DNA from: a bacterium
GTDB taxonomy: Bacteria > RBG-13-66-14
NCBI GenBank assembly: GCA_026398675.1
Contig: JAPLSK010000051.1
Span: forward strand, 1-7,064
Reading direction: 5' to 3'
DNA length: 7,064 nt
Under the pieces are notes generated by a model. The model was given only the letters and a program-made list of their open reading frames with translations. It did not search any database and was not told where the DNA came from. Shown here one piece after another: positions 1-5,885 of this stretch; positions within the stretch are counted from its first letter, which is position 1, and each line of letters opens with the position of its first letter. Position numbers and translations under genes: made by a program.

Positions 1-286
1 CGCCCACTACGACCTCGCGCCCCGCGGCTGAGGCGGCCAGGGTCAAGAGCGTGGCCGCGGCGTTGTTGTTGAACGCGCAGCCGGGAAAGCCGAACAACCG
101 TTCGCAACGTTCCCGAACGGCGTCCTGTCGTTGACCCCGCCCACCTGTCGGGACGTCCATCTCCACCTCGGCCGCCCGGGACGCGCCGACCATGGCGGCC
201 ACCACCTCATCCGCCAGTGGGGCACGGCCCAGGCCCGTGTGGAGGACCACACCGGTCAGATTAAACGCTCTTTTTACGCCGCCCAT
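1..286 (-). CDS. selA: SelA-family PLP enzyme (L-seryl-tRNA(Sec) selenium transferase-like), C-terminus outside window
   Basis: Only the first 95 codons are in the window. The protein opens MGGVKRAFNLTGVVLHTGLG and continues through GGRGQRQ and FNNNAAATLLTLA, which are the start of the SelA fold: the NxTGxVLHTNLGRA loop, the (G)RG(x)R segment and the NNNAAAxLL PLP-site segment. SelA converts seryl-tRNA(Sec) to selenocysteinyl-tRNA(Sec) using selenophosphate; the catalytic lysine would lie beyond the window. Canonical bacterial SelA has about 80 residues before this loop, including a tRNA-binding domain. Here only 8 residues precede it, and an in-frame TAA at 296-298 blocks extension, so the protein is N-terminally short, like archaeal SelA-like proteins and related ammonia-lyases. 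The usual HTN is HTG here. No convincing SD precedes the ATG. The family is confident. Whether it truly makes Sec-tRNA is uncertain. Confidence 0.8.
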   Translation of the reverse strand, partial: MGGVKRAFNLTGVVLHTGLGRAPLADEVVAAMVGASRAAEVEMDVPTGGRGQRQDAVRERCERLFGFPGCAFNNNAAATLLTLAASAAGREVVVG

Positions 287-317
287 GACATCTCGTTAAT
301 CGAAATAAACCCGGACA

Positions 318-347
318 AGTATGCAAAATTCGATAAACCCTTGACAA
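318..347 (-). promoter_or_regulatory. Promoter of the selA-like gene
   Basis: Read on the minus strand: TTGTCA (342-347), 18-bp spacer, CATACT (318-323), matching the sigma70 consensus at 5/6 and 4/6 positions. Predicted initiation is about 25 nt before the selA-like ATG. The -35 shares five bases with the opposite-strand TTGACA at 341-346, so the two promoters are back-to-back. Inferred from sequence only. Confidence 0.5.
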
Positions 348-370
348 GAGCCTCTTCGCTGTGTTAATCT
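341..370 (+). promoter_or_regulatory. Promoter of the small lipoprotein gene
   Basis: A perfect TTGACA (341-346) is followed by a -10 region reading TGTTAATCT. Either GTTAAT (363-368, spacer 16) or the TG-extended TAATCT (365-370, spacer 18) can serve as the -10. The transcript would have a leader of roughly 100 nt before the ATG at 477. The surrounding stretch is clearly less GC-rich than the genes, as expected for a promoter region. Confidence 0.6.
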
Positions 371-378
371 GCTTTAAC
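363..378. promoter_or_regulatory. 16-bp dyad overlapping the -10 (candidate operator)
   Basis: GTTAA-N6-TTAAC is a perfect 5-bp inverted repeat spanning the -10 and initiation region. It starts 22 bp after the start of the -35. A comparable 16-bp dyad (6967-6982) starts 21 bp after the -35 start in the promoter of the gene at the right edge. The two share 9 of 16 identical positions, and several differences are transitions. A repressor site is inferred. Confidence 0.35.
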
Positions 379-411
379 TGTAGCTTGAGGATGCGGAAAG
401 CAAGAAAAACG

Positions 412-459
412 TCGGGCGGTTGGTCGCCCGAGAAAATCTGTCGGCGGGGAACACCCGTC
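412..459 (+). other. Two stem-loops in the 5' leader of the lipoprotein gene
   Basis: The first hairpin is TCGGGCG / CGCCCGA (412-418 with 425-431), 7 bp around a GTTGGT loop. The second is GGCGGG / CCCGTC (443-448 with 454-459), 6 bp with one G-T pair around GAACA. The second ends 6 nt before the SD (466-472), so folding could affect access of the ribosome. No known riboswitch class is recognised. Confidence 0.3.
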
Positions 460-476
460 AACACAAAAGGAGCGAC

Positions 477-642
477 ATGAAAAAACTACTCATCGCCCTG
501 CTCATCGGCGCCTTGTCCATCGTTTCCCTGATTCTCATCGGTTGCGGTGACCAGGCTGACCACCCCGGCAACCCCGACCGAGGCAGCTACCGGAACCGCT
601 GCCGTGCCCACCGAGACCACCGAGAAGCCCGTCACCCACTAG
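477..642 (+). CDS. Very small lipoprotein, apparently frameshifted
   Basis: The ATG follows a strong SD (AAAGGAG, 466-472). The first 23 residues are a textbook lipoprotein signal: MKK, a long hydrophobic stretch, then the lipobox L-I-G-C with Cys23, followed by GDQ. Read straight, the frame then becomes Arg/His-rich, runs through a terminator hairpin and only stops at 707. If one base is skipped near 546-558, it reads a Thr/Pro/Ala/Glu-rich tail (TTPATPTEAATGTAAVPTET...) and stops at TAG 640-642, 20 nt before that terminator, giving about 54 residues. The low-complexity Thr/Pro tail is typical of small surface lipoproteins, so I regard the shifted frame as ancestral. The cause is a sequencing error, a real inactivating indel, or (less likely) programmed frameshifting. 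Function unknown; its own promoter and terminator make it a monocistronic unit. The simple unshifted call is 477-707, 76 residues. Confidence 0.6.
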
Positions 643-661
643 CACGGTCTCCATCTGAGCG

Positions 662-689
662 AAAGGGGTCCCCCCGAGGGGGCCCTTTT
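662..689 (+). terminator. Rho-independent terminator, unit 1
   Basis: Left arm AAAGGGG-T-CCCCC (662-674) pairs with GGGGGCCCTTTT (678-689) over about 12 bp, with one bulged T and one G-T pair, CGA loop, then T4. It follows the shifted-frame lipoprotein stop by 20 nt. It is followed by AATACCGGG, which recurs after unit 2. Confidence 0.7.
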
Positions 690-734
690 AATACCGGGAT
701 CGGTTGATTGAGGGGCGGCTCCTTCCGCGCGTAT

Positions 735-761
735 AAGGAATCCCCAGGGGCTCCCTTTTTT
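735..761 (+). terminator. Terminator-like hairpin, unit 2 (imperfect)
   Basis: AAGGAATCCCC / GGGGCTCCCTT pair with two mismatches around a tight loop, then T6 (756-761), then AATACCGGG exactly as after unit 1. It lies about 72 bp downstream of unit 1. The mismatches suggest decay relative to units 1 and 3. Confidence 0.5.
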
Positions 762-799
762 AATACCGGGTTTTTCTCATCACATATACCCTCGGTACG

Positions 800-827
800 A
801 AAGGGGTCCAAAGAGGGACTCCTTTTT
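800..827 (+). terminator. Rho-independent terminator, unit 3
   Basis: A 10-bp stem AAAGGGGTCC / GGACTCCTTT (one G-T pair) closes an AAAGAG loop and is followed by T-rich sequence to 827, then ATGCCGG. It is the best-formed hairpin of the three. On the minus strand the same hairpin lies 40 nt past the Nudix stop and ends in only TTT, so it could act weakly in both directions between the convergent genes. Confidence 0.7.
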
Positions 828-867
828 ATGCCGGTGGGCGACTCGATGGACACCGTCTTCGCCTCGG

Positions 868-1413
868 TCATGCTTTTCCCGTCTTGCACCCCCGCCGCAG
901 GAGGAAGAGGCCCAGGGCGGCCACGCTCTTGGAGTCCACCAGACGCCCGTCGAAGAGCATCCGCTCCACCTCCCCGAGCGGCGTGGGCACGAGGCGGATC
1001 AGCTCGTCGTCGTCGGGCTGGGGCCGCTCCCGGTGGAGCTCCGTGGCGAGGTACAGGTGGATGAGCTCGTCGCAGAAGCCTGGGCAGGTGTAAACGCCGG
1101 ACAGGCGCTCCATCTTCCCCGCCCGATAACCCGTCTCCTCCAGGAGCTCCCGGTGCGCCGCCGCCAGGGGATCCTCGCCCGGGTCTATCTTCCCGGCGGG
1201 GAGCTCCAGGAGGTCCACCTCGGGCCCCTTGCGGTACTGGCTGATTAAAAGGACGGTTCCGTCATCGAGCAGGGGCAGCATCAGCACGGCGTCGGCGACG
1301 CGGACCAGCTCCCGGGTGGAGAGTTTACCGTTGGTCAGCCGCACCTCGTCCACCCGGACCTCCATGATCCGACCGGAGTAGATCAGGCGGCTGGAAAGGC
1401 TCTCCTCGCTCAA
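868..1413 (-). CDS. Nudix hydrolase, ADP-ribose pyrophosphatase type
   Basis: The 181-residue protein carries a complete Nudix box, G74-x5-E80-x7-R88-E89-L90-x-E92-E93-x-G95, within the family context ELPAGKIDPGEDP...ELLEETGY. The downstream YTCPGF...E..HLYLA segment is typical of ADP-ribose pyrophosphatases (NudF/YffH-like). These split ADP-ribose or related nucleotide sugars into AMP and a sugar phosphate using Mg2+ bound by the box glutamates. Length is normal. The start is TTG (1411-1413), overlapping the hypA stop as TTGA and preceded by AGGAGG at 1418-1423, which indicates translational coupling. The next in-frame ATG is codon 17, after the start of the expected N-terminal beta-strands. 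It is the last gene of the operon. Exact substrate cannot be fixed from sequence. Confidence 0.9.
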   Translation of the reverse strand: MSEESLSSRLIYSGRIMEVRVDEVRLTNGKLSTRELVRVADAVLMLPLLDDGTVLLISQYRKGPEVDLLELPAGKIDPGEDPLAAAHRELLEETGYRAGKMERLSGVYTCPGFCDELIHLYLATELHRERPQPDDDELIRLVPTPLGEVERMLFDGRLVDSKSVAALGLFLLRRGCKTGKA

Positions 1414-1763
1414 GACCCCTCCTCGATCTCCAGGCCGGTTATCAGGAACTCGCGACCCTCGAGAACGGCGAGGTCCCTCCCTCCGCAGTGGGGACAGATG
1501 AAGTACGGCTCGTCGAGGGTGAATTCCTCGCCGCAGCCCCCGCAGCGGACCCGCCCGTCCCGGCGCTCAACCTCCAGCTCCGAGTCCGCCAGGCGGCCCC
1601 CCTCCGTGAGCGCCCGGTAGCAGAACTCGAGGCTCTCGGGCACGAAACCGGTGAGCCGACCCAGGAGCAGCTTCACCTTGACCAGACGCGTGCCCTCCGG
1701 GAGCCTGCCCAGCTCCTCCTCCACGGCCCGCACGATTTCCCGGGTGACGGCCAGCTCGTGCAT
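1410..1763 (-). CDS. hypA: HypA, nickel metallochaperone for [NiFe]-hydrogenase maturation
   Basis: The 117-residue protein has the diagnostic MHE N-terminus (His2 with Glu3 is the nickel site in the family) and a C-terminal zinc ribbon made of C74-x2-C77 and C90-x2-C93. Family-typical segments include GxLTGFVPESLEFCYRAL and the basic/acidic strand before the zinc ribbon. HypA with HypB delivers nickel to the hydrogenase large subunit in the cytoplasm, and some homologues also serve urease. No hypB, hypC-F or hydrogenase gene is in the window, so it is an orphan within a mixed operon. The start lies 5 nt after the ltaE stop, with no obvious SD and an A/T-rich junction; translation probably relies on coupling. 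The stop overlaps the next gene's TTG. Confidence 0.95.
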   Translation of the reverse strand: MHELAVTREIVRAVEEELGRLPEGTRLVKVKLLLGRLTGFVPESLEFCYRALTEGGRLADSELEVERRDGRVRCGGCGEEFTLDEPYFICPHCGGRDLAVLEGREFLITGLEIEEGS

Positions 1764-1768
1764 TTATT

Positions 1769-2800
1769 TTAAAAACGCAGGCCCGCTAAAACCTCGCAGG
1801 CGTAGTCCACGTCGTCGAAGGAGACGTCCTTGTGGGTGACCAGGCGGACCTTGTCCGCGCCGAAGGAAAAGAAGCGGACCCCCCTCGCTCCGGCCTCCTC
1901 CACTACCCGGTCCGAGGCCACGCCCTCGAGCAGGGGGATGACGATGTTGGTATGGACTTGGGCGGGATCTATCCGGGCCCAGGGGATTCCGGCCAAAGTC
2001 TTAGCCAGCCGCTGGGCCTTGGAGTGGTCCTCGGCCATGCGGGCCCAGTTATGCTCGATGGCGTAGAGGCCCGCTGCGGCGAGGATTCCCACCTGGCGCA
2101 TCCCGCCGCCGCAGATTTTCCGCAACCGGTGCGCCCTCGTGATGAAGTCCGCCGGACCGGCCAGAATCGAGCCCACGGGGCAGCCGAGCCCCTTGGAGAA
2201 GCAGCTCATCACCGAGTCCCCCACCGACGCGAGCTCGGCCATGGGTTTCCCGGTGGCCACCGAGGCGTTCCACAGGCGGGCACCATCCAGGTGAATCTTC
2301 ACCCCGTGCTCGTCGGCGAACGCGCGCAGGACGCGGAAAATCTCCTGGTTCGGCACGACGCCGCCCAGTCGGTTGTGGGTGTTCTCCAGGCAGATCAAAG
2401 AGGTGCGCGAGGAGTGGAACTCGCCGGACTTGTAGCGCTTCTTCACCGCGTCCGGATCGGGCGCCCCCTCCACGACGGGCACCTCACGGGTGAGCACCCG
2501 GGCCAGAAACCCCGGCGCCCCATACTCGTACTCCAGGATGTGGGCGTCCTGGCCGAGTATGACCTCGTCCCCGCCCGTGGTCCAGGCGGCCACCGCCACC
2601 TGGTTCGCCATGGAACCCGAGGCGGTGAAAAGAGCCGCATCCTTCCCCACCAGTCCGGCGTACCGGCGCTCGAGCTCCTTCACCGTGGGGTCGTCGCCCA
2701 GGACGTCGTCGCCGACCTCGGCGGAAACCATCGCCTCGAGCATGGCTTTATCCGGCCGCGTAACGGTGTCCGAGCGCAGGTCAACGTCCCTCGCCGCCAT
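1769..2800 (-). CDS. ltaE: Low-specificity L-threonine aldolase
   Basis: A PLP enzyme of aspartate-aminotransferase fold that cleaves L-threonine and L-allo-threonine to glycine and acetaldehyde. The 343-residue protein matches the family throughout: DLRSDTVTRP near the N-terminus, GDDVLGDDPTV (30-40), the active-site His87, LENTHN (138-143), HLDGAR (170-175), CFSKGLGCPVGS with the Schiff-base Lys203, and GGGMRQ. The chosen ATG (2798-2800) has GGAGGT at 2805-2810 and yields MAARDVDLRSDTVT, close to the known N-terminus. A start 13 codons upstream (2839) is open but adds a non-conserved basic tail. It overlaps the 3' end of pgsA by 20 nt, so it is translationally coupled. Length is normal and no key residue is missing. 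Confidence 0.95.
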   Translation of the reverse strand: MAARDVDLRSDTVTRPDKAMLEAMVSAEVGDDVLGDDPTVKELERRYAGLVGKDAALFTASGSMANQVAVAAWTTGGDEVILGQDAHILEYEYGAPGFLARVLTREVPVVEGAPDPDAVKKRYKSGEFHSSRTSLICLENTHNRLGGVVPNQEIFRVLRAFADEHGVKIHLDGARLWNASVATGKPMAELASVGDSVMSCFSKGLGCPVGSILAGPADFITRAHRLRKICGGGMRQVGILAAAGLYAIEHNWARMAEDHSKAQRLAKTLAGIPWARIDPAQVHTNIVIPLLEGVASDRVVEEAGARGVRFFSFGADKVRLVTHKDVSFDDVDYACEVLAGLRF

Positions 2801-3422
2801 GAGCACCTCCCGTGGACGCCGCATCGGCGCCCTTTTCACGCATCAGCCTGAAGTACCGGTACAGGTAAACCGCTAGCGAAACCGCCACCAGAAAGGCGCA
2901 AATCCAGGACAGGGCCGTTTCCAGCCAGAGATGGCCCGTGCGCAGGGTGTAGACGACGAGGGTCGCCCCGATGACGAAGGCCGCCGCCTTGCCCGCGTAG
3001 CTGCTCATCGGGGTCTCGCGCCTGCGGTGCCGCAGGAGGCAACCGCCCAACAGAATCAGCGCGTCCCGCCCCAGGACGACGACGGCCAGCCACAGGGGGA
3101 AATCCCGGTAGATGACCAGCACCACCGCCGCGGCGCCGATGCAGACCTTATCCGCCACGGGGTCTATCACCTTGCCGAACTCGGTGACGGCGTTCCACCG
3201 CCGGGCCAGAAGGCCGTCCAGTCCGTCGAAGGCCATGGAGAAAATCATCAGCCCGGCCGCGGCCCAGGGCGCCCAGGCGTCGGGCAGCGTTACCAGATAG
3301 AGCACCACCGGCAGCATGACCAGACGGGTAACCGAAAGCAGGTTGGGAATCTGCCGCCGGATACCGGTCGCCGGGGGACGCGCGTTCGAAGGTCCGGGGC
3401 TGTCGGTGAAACCTCTCGGCAT
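2781..3422 (-). CDS. pgsA: CDP-alcohol phosphatidyltransferase (PgsA-like)
   Basis: An integral membrane enzyme that transfers a phosphatidyl group from CDP-diacylglycerol to an alcohol, probably glycerol-3-phosphate, the committed step to phosphatidylglycerol and cardiolipin. The family signature is complete: D66-x2-D69-G70-x2-A73-R74-x8-G83-x3-D87-x3-D91. Around it are the PNLLSVTRL entry to the first helix and about six hydrophobic segments through the C-terminus (last near YLYRYF). With the ATG at 3420-3422 the protein has 213 residues, 7 nt after the upstream stop. A longer start at 3473 would add 17 Arg/Pro-rich residues and overlap the upstream gene by 44 nt. Neither start has a good SD, so the N-terminus is open. 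PgsA is the likeliest subfamily, but a phosphatidylserine or inositol type is not excluded. Confidence 0.85.
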   Translation of the reverse strand: MPRGFTDSPGPSNARPPATGIRRQIPNLLSVTRLVMLPVVLYLVTLPDAWAPWAAAGLMIFSMAFDGLDGLLARRWNAVTEFGKVIDPVADKVCIGAAAVVLVIYRDFPLWLAVVVLGRDALILLGGCLLRHRRRETPMSSYAGKAAAFVIGATLVVYTLRTGHLWLETALSWICAFLVAVSLAVYLYRYFRLMREKGADAASTGGAHGGEGR

Positions 3423-3429
3423 CGGCGGC

Positions 3430-4119
3430 TCAATCCGTCGGGGGAGGCATTTCCCCGGTTCTCTTCTCGACATCGTCCACCGTGCGGCGGCGGGGAATTT
3501 CCGGCTCGATGCCGGGACCGGTGATCTGCCGACTGGCCAGGAGATCCAGCCCGAGCTCCTGGGTGACGCGGCTCACGGCGCCGTCATGGAGCCGGACCAG
3601 CTCGGCGCGGAACTCGATACCGCGGACGGTGAGCGCGGCGCGGACCAGCGTGTACTCGAAAAAGAGAAAGCCGAGGCCGGCCACGACGAAACAGACGATA
3701 CCGAGGGCCAGACTTACCAGCCAGGGTTTGAAGATGTAGAGCGCGAGCCAGGCGGGGAAAATATAAATGAACGCCCGTCCGACGGCCGCCCAGAGAATCG
3801 CGCCCCAACCGGCGTCGGCCCCGGTGTGGCTGGCCATGCCCGTTCGAACCTGAAGGGCCTTAAAATCGGGGCCTAACTCCACCCGCAGCCAGGTGTACAG
3901 GGGGTAGAGACGCCGCCGGAGACGAACGTAAAGATCGGGGTGCACGCGGAAACCGGCCGCGCCACGGGGGGTGAAGAGGGTATAGAGGCGCCTGTAACCG
4001 GGGAAGGGGGCTCCCGCGGAGTCCATCCAGGCCCGCAGCCCGGTCAACCCGGCGAAGTAACGCTCCCCGTCCAGGGGCTCATCCGCGACGAGGGAAGCCG
4101 CGTAGGTGATGTCCTTCAC
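3430..4119 (-). CDS. Two-TM membrane protein of unknown function
   Basis: I do not recognise the family. The GTG start (4117-4119) overlaps the GH57 stop as GTGA and has AGGAG at 4125-4129, spacing 5. The 229-residue product has no signal peptide. It has a soluble N-terminal half rich in aromatic and basic residues (about 1-105, with a region around FRVHPDLYVRLRRRLYPLY), two transmembrane helices close together (about 107-130 and 133-156), then a soluble C-terminal part of about 70 residues ending in a charged Pro-rich tail. Both soluble parts should lie on the same side, likely cytoplasmic. An ATG exists far upstream at 4248, but it would lie deep inside the GH57 gene in another frame. Position between a glycan-branching enzyme and a phospholipid synthase suggests an envelope or storage-glycan role only by association. 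Confidence 0.8.
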   Translation of the reverse strand: MKDITYAASLVADEPLDGERYFAGLTGLRAWMDSAGAPFPGYRRLYTLFTPRGAAGFRVHPDLYVRLRRRLYPLYTWLRVELGPDFKALQVRTGMASHTGADAGWGAILWAAVGRAFIYIFPAWLALYIFKPWLVSLALGIVCFVVAGLGFLFFEYTLVRAALTVRGIEFRAELVRLHDGAVSRVTQELGLDLLASRQITGPGIEPEIPRRRTVDDVEKRTGEMPPPTD

Positions 4120-5774
4120 CGGAGCTCCTCCCAGGTGGCCCAGCCGAAGGGCGCGTTCGCCTCGCTTCGGGCGAGGAGGTCCTCGGCTTCGGGCGGAACG
4201 CCGCCCTCGTCCAGCCGCTCCAGGGCCGTCACGAGGGAGTGGAAGCACTCCCGATGCTGATTGTACCGCAGGTTGGCGTAGTCCCGCGCCGAGTGCGTGT
4301 AAATGAGAAACGGCCAGTCGGAGGCCTCGAGGAGGAGGAGCTCCCGGGCGGCGGCGGCCAGAAGGCGACGGGCCAGCTCCCGCCCCTCGTCTCCGTGCTC
4401 CCGGGCGGCGGCGGCCAGGCGGTCCTCCGCGGAGTGTACCGCATCCCAGTAATCCCGCGCGTGTTCACCCAGCCACACCTTGTGGTAGCCGTCGTAGCCC
4501 CACGAGCCCTCCCGGAGAACCACCGGCTCGGTCGGAACACGCCCCAGCGCCTCCGACGGGCAGGCCAGGGTGAGCCGCTCCGAGCCGGCGACGCCCTCCA
4601 GCACTTGGGACAGCCACTCCGGACCCTCGTACCACCAGTGCCCGAAGAGCTCGCAGTCGAAGGGCAGGGTGAGGACGGCCCGTTCACCGGGGGCCTTCAA
4701 AGCCAACTCTTCCAGGATACCCACGAAGTGCCCGGCATGTTCCCGGACCTTCGCCCGGGCGGTCTCGGGGTCGTAGGGGGCCTTGTGGCCCACGTAGACG
4801 TCCTTGCCGGTCACCCGCCAGTAGCGCAGGCCGCTGGGCCACCTCCGTCGGTGGAACTCCCGGTAATCCACGTCACCGGGGTAGCCGACGAAGCCGTCCC
4901 ACACTTGCCGGTTGGCGGTGGAATCCCGGACGAACACCCGGAAAGCCGACCCGTCCGGCGCGTAAACCCCGTAGGGGGAACGATCGGGGTACGAGGTGCG
5001 GAACTGGCGGCGTGAATCCCGGTAGTCGTCCAGGAGCACCGGGTCGCCCGGCGTATCCTCGGGGACCCTAGCCTCGACCAGGTGGGCGTCCACGAAAGTA
5101 TAGCGGACCCCGGCCGCGTCGAGGTGCGCGCCGGTGCCCTCCCGCGGCGAGAGGGAATCCGCGGTGAAGGGTCGCCTCCATCCACGACCCGGCCGGTAGG
5201 CGCACTCGGGGAGCCAGAAACCGCCGGTCCAGGCGCCCATATGCCGTCCGTGGGCCAGGAGCCCCAGCCGGATCTGGCGCGCCACGGCGTCTTCCCGGCC
5301 GAGGAGCGGGAGGTAGCCGTGGGTGGCGGCGCCGGCGGCCGTCTCCAGAAATCCGCCACCGACGAGCTCGCGGAAGCCACTGAGAATATCGCCGTCGAGA
5401 CGATCGAAGTCATCCGCATAGCCCAGGAGCTCGGCCTCCCAAACCCGGGCCAGCCCGGCGAGGCGCTCATCGCCCTTCGCCTCGAAATCCCGGGCGTCGT
5501 CGGCGGCCGCGGCGGCGTGTCCCCGCAGGTACTCCCGCAGACCACTCTCGAACCGTGGGTCGGCGAGCTGTTCCGCCAGTGTGGGGGTGAACCCGAAGCC
5601 GAGGCGGAGGGGAACATCGCGTCCCGCCAACTCCCGGAGCCGGCGGAGGAGAGGGAGGTAAACCCCGGCGGCCGCCTCGTAGAGCCACACCGACCCGTGC
5701 GGCCAGGTGCCGTGACCCAGAAGGTACGGGAGGTGAGCGTGGAGGTAAAAAACGACGTCGGCGAACTGTGCCAT
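4116..5774 (-). CDS. GH57 family 1,4-alpha-glucan branching enzyme
   Basis: All recognised GH57 signatures are present in order: HAHLPY (12-17), GFTPTL (61-66), GGFWLPECAYRP with the nucleophile Glu190, GHKAPYDPE (329-337), PFDCELFGHWWYEGPEWL with the acid/base Asp373, and a C-terminal WPFLIYT..ARDYA..R...H block (487-507). Catalytic spacing and the 552-residue length match bacterial and archaeal GH57 branching enzymes, which cleave an alpha-1,4 chain and reattach it by an alpha-1,6 bond in glycogen-like polymers. There is no signal peptide, so it is cytoplasmic. It is the first gene of the six-gene operon. The ATG has no visible SD (the upstream bases are CCAAATTTTTTT), and the next gene's start overlaps its stop. 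No GH13-type GlgB is in the window. GH57 amylase or 4-alpha-glucanotransferase activity is a less likely alternative. Confidence 0.9.
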   Translation of the reverse strand: MAQFADVVFYLHAHLPYLLGHGTWPHGSVWLYEAAAGVYLPLLRRLRELAGRDVPLRLGFGFTPTLAEQLADPRFESGLREYLRGHAAAAADDARDFEAKGDERLAGLARVWEAELLGYADDFDRLDGDILSGFRELVGGGFLETAAGAATHGYLPLLGREDAVARQIRLGLLAHGRHMGAWTGGFWLPECAYRPGRGWRRPFTADSLSPREGTGAHLDAAGVRYTFVDAHLVEARVPEDTPGDPVLLDDYRDSRRQFRTSYPDRSPYGVYAPDGSAFRVFVRDSTANRQVWDGFVGYPGDVDYREFHRRRWPSGLRYWRVTGKDVYVGHKAPYDPETARAKVREHAGHFVGILEELALKAPGERAVLTLPFDCELFGHWWYEGPEWLSQVLEGVAGSERLTLACPSEALGRVPTEPVVLREGSWGYDGYHKVWLGEHARDYWDAVHSAEDRLAAAAREHGDEGRELARRLLAAAARELLLLEASDWPFLIYTHSARDYANLRYNQHRECFHSLVTALERLDEGGVPPEAEDLLARSEANAPFGWATWEELR

Positions 5775-5810
5775 AAAAAAATTTGGGAAGCGCGTTTTCG
5801 GCGCAGGGCA

Positions 5811-5839
5811 ATCTTACCGGCCCGCGGGCGCTTTCACAA
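5811..5839 (-). promoter_or_regulatory. Promoter of the six-gene minus-strand operon
   Basis: On the minus strand: TTGTGA (5834-5839), 17-bp spacer, TAAGAT (5811-5816), each matching consensus at 4/6. Predicted start is about 30 nt before the GH57 ATG. No other plausible promoter is seen between the downstream genes, whose junctions are overlaps or gaps of a few bases. Confidence 0.5.
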
Positions 5840-5847
5840 GGGTTACT

Positions 5848-5875
5848 TTGCCGGTCCCGCCCCGGCTGCTATAAT
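5848..5875 (+). promoter_or_regulatory. Promoter of the recX remnant and LUD gene
   Basis: TTGCCG (5848-5853), 16-bp spacer, then a perfect TATAAT (5870-5875). The expected start point is only about 4 nt before the ATG at 5886, so the transcript would be nearly leaderless, in keeping with the lack of an SD there. Confidence 0.55.
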
Positions 5876-5885
5876 CCCCCTGAAG

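Larger units (their letters stand above)
643..867. repeat. Gene-free intergenic block of three related terminator hairpins
   Basis: Between the converging lipoprotein and Nudix genes I see no coding sequence. Three units recur at about 70-bp spacing: a purine-rich left arm, a C/G stem, a T-run and then the trailer (A)ATRCCGG. The trailer is identical (TTTTAATACCGGG) in units 1 and 2 and degenerate in unit 3. A smaller hairpin (AGGGG-CGG-CTCCT) sits near 711-723. The shared trailer indicates duplication rather than chance. Confidence 0.5.

Noticed and set aside
632..889. Minus-strand open frame after the Nudix gene with an ATGA overlap (inner start at 870) and seemingly repeated K-x-x-P-x-x-D-P-F-R peptides
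   Set aside because: The peptide repeats come from the terminator hairpins, whose units are not all in the same frame (the unit 2 to unit 3 spacing of 65 bp is not a multiple of 3), and the composition is not protein-like.
1832..2851. Long plus-strand open frame (339 codons) opposite ltaE
   Set aside because: It is antisense to a fully conserved threonine aldolase; open antisense frames are common at this GC content, and it contains no recognisable domain.
3423..3473. Upstream extension of pgsA by 17 residues
   Set aside because: The added residues are Arg/Pro-rich and non-conserved, and would overlap the upstream gene by 44 nt; the ATG at 3422 fits better, though without a strong SD.
4120..4248. 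ATG start at 4248 for the two-TM protein
   Set aside because: The 43 extra residues are an out-of-frame reading of the GH57 3' end; the GTG with AGGAG and the GTGA overlap explains the start better.
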